Part shown: one piece after another, positions 63,947 through 64,000 of the stretch
Position numbering within the stretch: the stretch's first letter is position 1
Layout of the letters: the number at the start of each line of letters is the position of its first letter
From: Methyloversatilis discipulorum
Lineage (GTDB): Bacteria; Pseudomonadota; Gammaproteobacteria; Burkholderiales; Rhodocyclaceae
Direction: 5' to 3'
DNA length: 64,000 bases
Assembly (NCBI RefSeq): GCF_018780585.1
Contig: NZ_JADMJL010000025.1
Span: 1-64,000 of the forward strand
Notes under the pieces: model-generated
Told to the model about the DNA's origin: nothing
Seen by the model: only the letters and a program-made list of their open reading frames with translations
Databases searched by the model: none
Program-made: the position numbers and the translations under genes

Positions 63947-64000
63947 GCTGCGAATTATCCCCAGGGGATAGCTCCACCAACGTCCACCGAGTTCCACGCG

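Noticed and set aside
1-64000. CRISPR arrays, rRNA genes or intact insertion sequences
   Set aside because: No regularly spaced short direct repeats with spacers, no rRNA sequence and no transposase genes were seen; the only repeats are those listed.

Overview
The window is GC-rich chromosomal DNA from a betaproteobacterium. A Rhodocyclales-like organism (for example near Methyloversatilis or Azoarcus) is my best guess from hpnCDE, the many hybrid kinases and the codon bias; this is inference, not a database match. Positions 1 to about 54,546 are chromosomal. From about 54,547 to the right edge lies one end of an integrative and conjugative element (ICE) of the ICEclc type, which continues beyond the window.

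Layout. 1-3042: tRNA-Leu, then hpnCDE (squalene synthesis for hopanoids). 3137-8338: a leftward stress cluster (KatE-type catalase, alpha/beta hydrolase, small basic protein, hemerythrin, 24-residue membrane peptide, membrane protein). 9010-12325: S4 RNA-binding protein, methionine aminotransferase, mtnA and a class II aldolase, together suggesting methylthioadenosine salvage. 12440-27949: hybrid kinase, rhodanese, cytochrome b561, kup, MazG-like protein, mfd, panE, a lipid-phosphate trio (lipid kinase, metallophosphoesterase, PAP2), an ADP-ribosylglycohydrolase-like protein and a REC-GGDEF protein.

28018-38521 is the most interesting chromosomal block. It is a leftward run of twelve genes: TauE/SafE exporter, GntR/HutC regulator, AprA-like flavoprotein, AprB-like ferredoxin, HEAT-repeat protein, FdxA-type ferredoxin, a sulfonate/nitrate-type ABC transporter, a DUF971 protein and EtfB-EtfA. 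Two near-identical palindromic operator candidates precede the regulator and the exporter. A YeiH-like exporter with a divergent LysR regulator follows (38750-40765). The set suggests an organosulfur import, redox conversion and sulfite export system whose substrate I cannot name.

40831-54125: purL carrying an in-frame REP-like insertion, a small periplasmic protein, a YbbN-like thioredoxin, a DNA glycosylase, a Na+/Ca2+ exchanger, a second hybrid kinase, and a secreted protein that fuses two solute-binding domains.

54260-54563 holds tRNA-Gly, tRNA-Cys, two terminators and an orphan 17-bp copy of a tRNA-Gly 3' end, read here as the ICE attachment site (attR). The ICE part carries a DUF305 protein, an unknown protein, alpA, parA, a HicA-like small gene, parB, DUF2857, a STY4528-type replication protein, a PFL_4669-type protein, DUF3158 (the InrR position) and ssb. 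The replication gene contains a perfect DnaA box followed by inverted repeats, a candidate embedded origin. Just downstream lie 118-bp tandem repeats with GTCCCC/GGGGAC palindromes.
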